Assembly: GCA_022560555.1 (NCBI GenBank)
Contig: JADFSZ010000097.1
Coordinates: 1 to 6,722, forward strand
Reading direction: 5' to 3'
Length of the DNA stretch: 6,722 nt
Origin: JADFSZ01 sp022560555 [NCBI: PVC group bacterium]
GTDB taxonomy: Bacteria; GCA-001730085; JADFSZ01
Each line of letters starts with the position of its first letter. The first letter of the stretch is position 1. Shown piece by piece: positions 4,242 through 6,722 of this stretch. Both the position numbers and the translations under genes were made by a program. The notes beneath the pieces were generated by a model that did not search any database, was not told the DNA's origin, and was given only the letters and a program-made list of their open reading frames with translations.

Positions 4242-6500
4242 ATTCCGACTGCGAGTCCCATCCCATTTGCCGGAGGGACATTCAGTGTGACTCAAGATGG
4301 AAACGTATTTACGGTTACCGCACGTCATGGATCTGCCCGTGTCATTTTTACGGTGTCGCCTCCAGCGGTTCTGAGCCTCATCCTCATACCTTCTAACGGA
4401 CCAACAGGAACACTTCTTACGATTCAGGGGCAGGGATTTCAATCAAATGAAACCCTCAACTTAGCCAGCTCGAAATATGGAACGGAACCTCCTGTGCTTT
4501 TGATCAATCTTACCGACACGGGAACATTTGCCGGGGATTCCATATCCGGCACGAACAATGAACTCGTCACAACGGACACAATCGGAAATTTTGAAGTGAC
4601 ATGGGTTGTGACATGGATCACGGATCCCGGGGGAGTGTCGGTCCCCTATGAAATTGATTCCGCCAATGGAACCTCGGACCCGAGTTCGGTTGTCTTCACC
4701 GTAACCCAAGATCCGAGTTATGTCATATTGATTTCGCCCATTTTTGGGTATCCGGGCACAATACTCACTATCACGGGTTTTAACTTATCGGCAAGTACCA
4801 CTTACAACCTTGAAGATGGATTTGGAACCCGTTTAACAACGTTTACGGATGTGGATAACGGAACCTATGATGGCGATGCTGTGGGCGGTCCATCCAATCG
4901 AGATATTACAACAGATATTTCGGGTGGATTTCAAATCACATGGCGGGCCAATCAAGAACCAACAGCAGACTTTGGTGATACCATTGATATCCGGGGAGGT
5001 GGCTTTACGGCCGGGTTTCTTTTTACAGCTTTACGCCCCCTTCTCACATTAACTCCGTCATCCGTGGAAGAAGACGACACCATGCTCGTCCGAGGTGATG
5101 GCTTTTACAGAAACAATGCTGCAGAAACAGGTTTTCGTATGGATTATGACTCGGGTCCTGACCGGCTTGAAAATATGTTGGATACATCCACATTTTTCGG
5201 CGATAGTATTTCCGGCGGAGCCAATGATCGTGTCAATGCAAATGCGGACGGTAAATTTGAATTTGTTTGGACGGTTAATTCATCGAACCTTAGAAAGGGA
5301 TCAACCATCTCGTCCGGAACCCACAATATCGATAAAAAAGGCGGCGGTCAAGATCCGGCCGCGGCTGAATTTACGTTTACTAAACCCGGCGTTATTCGTC
5401 AGCTGACAATAGCCATTACAGGAGAAGTACAAGCCCTTCAAGTTGGATTCTTGAATGACGATTCCGGGGACACGCAGTTTCCGGATGTGGCCATTGGGAC
5501 AAAAACAGGCAAAAATTCCGGCAGGGTTGAGATTTGGCTCAATACCGCGGATGAAACCGGTAACATCACGTCTCATAGCACATTCACTGCGAACAACAGT
5601 GTCAATGCCCTAGCTCTTTCAGCCATTCAAGGGGGTGATACCGACGACGATATCATGGTCGGGAACAACGCTAAGGGATCCAATGCCATTGAAATTTGGA
5701 TCAATGATGGGACAGGAACTTTTACAGAAGATAACAACAGTCCTTACAATGCCAATAAAAAAGTTCTTGCGGTAACCCATGCCGACATGGATGGTGACGA
5801 TACGGATGATCTGATCTATGGGGACGATGATAAGAAAATTACGGTCCGACTTCATACGGGGAATGCTGATTTTGGCTCCGCATTAACAGTGTCACTTAAT
5901 AAAAAACCCTTAGCCCTTGCGGCAGGCAATATCTCTGAAGACACAAATGGAGACATAGATATTATGGCTGGCACTGATGATAAAAACGGCGAAATTAAAG
6001 TGACCGAAAACGATGGCGCGGGAAATCTCAGTGAGGAAAGCAGCAGCCCCTACAATACCTCCGGTAAACAGGTGCGAGCCATAGATGCGGGTGATATGAA
6101 TGCGGACGGATTTATTGATATCGTTGTTGGGACACGCAACGGAGCTGCGAATCGCGAAATCGAAGTCTGGCTCAACAATGGAGATGGGACTTTTACGAAG
6201 GATGATGATTATGAAATTGCATTAAAAATTAATGCATTGAAGCTTGGAGACATAGATAATGATGGTGACTTGGACGTAGTTATTGGCGTTGAAATCCCGG
6301 GAAACACGGGGCAGGTGGAAGTATGGCTGAACGATGGCAGCGGAAATCTTACAGAAGACACGAACAGCCCCTTTGCGGTCGATGGGAAAGTCCTTGCTCT
6401 TGATCTTGGCGATATGGATCAAGATGATACAATCGATATCGTGGCAGGAACAAAAACAGGAGGATCAACAGGCAATATTGTCATTTTATTTTTAGATTAA
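4059..6500 (+). CDS. Pilin-like protein with TIG-like modules and a seven-bladed VCBS/FG-GAP propeller
   Basis: 813 residues, not recognised as a named protein; predicted to be exported and exposed. Residues 1-6 (MRNSTG) followed by a hydrophobic helix (about 8-30) resemble a prepilin leader cut after Gly6. ANSIAHAGVEWTLKNL (46-61) matches the 'A..AGxEwAL' pattern of PilX/MshP-type minor pilins. A short beta region (about 68-100) follows. Three TIG/Ig-like modules cover about 104-216, 220-326 and 327-442. Residues 446-813 hold seven VCBS/FG-GAP repeats with integrin-type calcium loops, best at 679-687 (DMNADGFID), 731-739 (DIDNDGDLD) and 785-793 (DMDQDDTID). There are no cysteines, and it is rich in Asp, Asn and Gly. 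ATG 4059 is chosen because it keeps the prepilin-like leader. ATG 4086 has GGAG 8 bases upstream but would start inside the membrane helix. Likely a pilus-tip or surface adhesin-like protein; no pilus machinery lies beside it. Confidence 0.85.
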   Translation: MRNSTGASLMAAIVIMVLIATLGGTFTFLMSTHYRALPLDTDFAQANSIAHAGVEWTLKNLIPTASPIPFAGGTFSVTQDGNVFTVTARHGSARVIFTVSPPAVLSLILIPSNGPTGTLLTIQGQGFQSNETLNLASSKYGTEPPVLLINLTDTGTFAGDSISGTNNELVTTDTIGNFEVTWVVTWITDPGGVSVPYEIDSANGTSDPSSVVFTVTQDPSYVILISPIFGYPGTILTITGFNLSASTTYNLEDGFGTRLTTFTDVDNGTYDGDAVGGPSNRDITTDISGGFQITWRANQEPTADFGDTIDIRGGGFTAGFLFTALRPLLTLTPSSVEEDDTMLVRGDGFYRNNAAETGFRMDYDSGPDRLENMLDTSTFFGDSISGGANDRVNANADGKFEFVWTVNSSNLRKGSTISSGTHNIDKKGGGQDPAAAEFTFTKPGVIRQLTIAITGEVQALQVGFLNDDSGDTQFPDVAIGTKTGKNSGRVEIWLNTADETGNITSHSTFTANNSVNALALSAIQGGDTDDDIMVGNNAKGSNAIEIWINDGTGTFTEDNNSPYNANKKVLAVTHADMDGDDTDDLIYGDDDKKITVRLHTGNADFGSALTVSLNKKPLALAAGNISEDTNGDIDIMAGTDDKNGEIKVTENDGAGNLSEESSSPYNTSGKQVRAIDAGDMNADGFIDIVVGTRNGAANREIEVWLNNGDGTFTKDDDYEIALKINALKLGDIDNDGDLDVVIGVEIPGNTGQVEVWLNDGSGNLTEDTNSPFAVDGKVLALDLGDMDQDDTIDIVAGTKTGGSTGNIVILFLD
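4368..5384 (+). repeat. Three TIG/Ig-like modules within the surface protein
   Basis: Residues about 104-216, 220-326 and 327-442. Each module opens with a TIG-type strand pair, such as PTGTLLTIQGQGF (115-127) and YPGTILTITGFNL (231-243); the third (TMLVRGDGF, 341-349) is degenerate. Each also carries a shared mid-module block beginning DTGTFAGDSISG (153), DNGTYDGDAVGG (266) and DTSTFFGDSISG (375). That block is followed by a D..G.FE.TW.V strand. The copies are about 110 residues apart. They most likely act as a stalk between the pilin-like helix and the propeller. Confidence 0.7.
5427..6497 (+). repeat. Seven VCBS/FG-GAP repeats (one beta-propeller)
   Basis: Repeat starts at residues 457, 515, 569, 617, 672, 724 and 778 (nucleotides 5427, 5601, 5763, 5907, 6072, 6228, 6390). 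A typical unit runs V.AL..GD.D.DG..DIV.GT....G.IEVWLN.G.GT. The first six are 48-58 residues long. The last is only 36 and ends the protein. The strand preceding repeat 1 (about 446-456, IRQLTIAITGE) can supply its missing outer strand, closing the ring. Calcium loops are best in repeats 5, 6 and 7 and degenerate in 1, 2 and 4. The copies have diverged at DNA level, so the duplication is old. Confidence 0.8.
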
Positions 6501-6527
6501 TACTTGCAGCTCATGACACCATGCTCA

Positions 6528-6722
6528 TCACCGGCCCCGCGCCCAGACAAACACATGTACATCTTTGGCCGAGGATTGTTTCAATGTTTTCGCACACTCG
6601 TTGAGAGTACTTCCTGTTGTCATGACATCATCCACGATAAGAATCGTTTTTCCGGCAACAACATTTTTTTGGGGCACGTCAAAAGCGCCCTGAATCACAG
6701 AAATGCGTTCATGTTTATTTAA
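6528..6722 (-). CDS. comF: ComF-family phosphoribosyltransferase, C-terminal end (cut by window edge)
   Basis: The C-terminal 64 residues of a type I phosphoribosyltransferase-fold protein, open to the right edge and ending at TGA (6530-6528). The PRPP-binding loop is intact: ILIVDDVMTTGST. It is preceded by VIQGAFDV and the KTI strand, and followed by a helix (LNECAKTLKQ) and a final strand ending VFVWARGR. The GAF..... and VDDVMTTGST spacing and the terminal AR are typical of ComF/GntX-type proteins. These are linked to competence and DNA uptake in Bacillus and Haemophilus, though the enzymatic activity is often undefined. The N-terminal zinc finger lies outside the window, so membership is inferred from the C-terminus. 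It converges on the surface-protein gene with only 27 bases between the stop codons and no clear terminator hairpin. Confidence 0.85.
   Translation of the reverse strand, partial: LNKHERISVIQGAFDVPQKNVVAGKTILIVDDVMTTGSTLNECAKTLKQSSAKDVHVFVWARGR

Noticed and set aside
4230-6422. Minus-strand and alternate-frame open frames inside the surface-protein gene
   Set aside because: The 813-residue frame shows repeated domains throughout, so the others are shadows.
6481-6540. Bidirectional terminator between the convergent genes
   Set aside because: No stem with a following T-run could be found in the short spacer; only AT-rich sequence at the end of the plus-strand gene.
6504-6722. Plus-strand open frame running to the right edge
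   Set aside because: The minus strand here encodes the ComF C-terminus with an intact PRPP loop; the plus-strand reading is its shadow.

Overview
The window holds a compact six-gene operon on the minus strand (yggS, proC, yggT, yggU, mtnP, ileS; right to left, positions 3959 to 1). A large plus-strand gene (4059-6500) faces away from it, and the 3' end of a minus-strand comF-type gene lies at the right edge (6528-6722). No RNA gene, CRISPR array, insertion sequence or transposase is visible. No gene-free stretch exceeds 300 bases; the longest is the 99-bp divergent promoter region at 3960-4058.

The operon is housekeeping: a PLP-homeostasis protein, the last enzyme of proline synthesis, a small membrane protein, a DUF167 protein, methylthioadenosine phosphorylase, and the N-terminal third of isoleucyl-tRNA synthetase. 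A good sigma70-type promoter sits just in front of yggS, and no terminator is visible between the genes. Two junctions (yggS/proC and mtnP/ileS) are filled by degenerate arrays with a 7-base period. Each array begins inside the 3' end of the upstream gene and stops 0-1 base before the next start codon. The yggS/proC array is also a long quasi-palindrome.

The plus-strand gene encodes an 813-residue, cysteine-free, probably surface-displayed protein. It has a type IV pilin-like (PilX/MshP-like) N-terminal helix, three TIG/Ig-like modules of about 110 residues, and seven VCBS/FG-GAP repeats that fit one complete seven-bladed propeller. I read it as a minor pilin fused to an adhesin-like, calcium-binding head. 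This is the most interesting gene in the window, but its function is inferred. Its promoter overlaps a perfect 8+8 bp dyad.

The organism is probably a Gram-negative-type bacterium of moderate GC. Heptad intergenic arrays, weak or absent Shine-Dalgarno sequences, and a pilin/VCBS fusion beside a yggS-proC-yggT-yggU-ileS cluster suggest an uncultured lineage such as Omnitrophota or a relative. That placement is a low-confidence guess without database searches.
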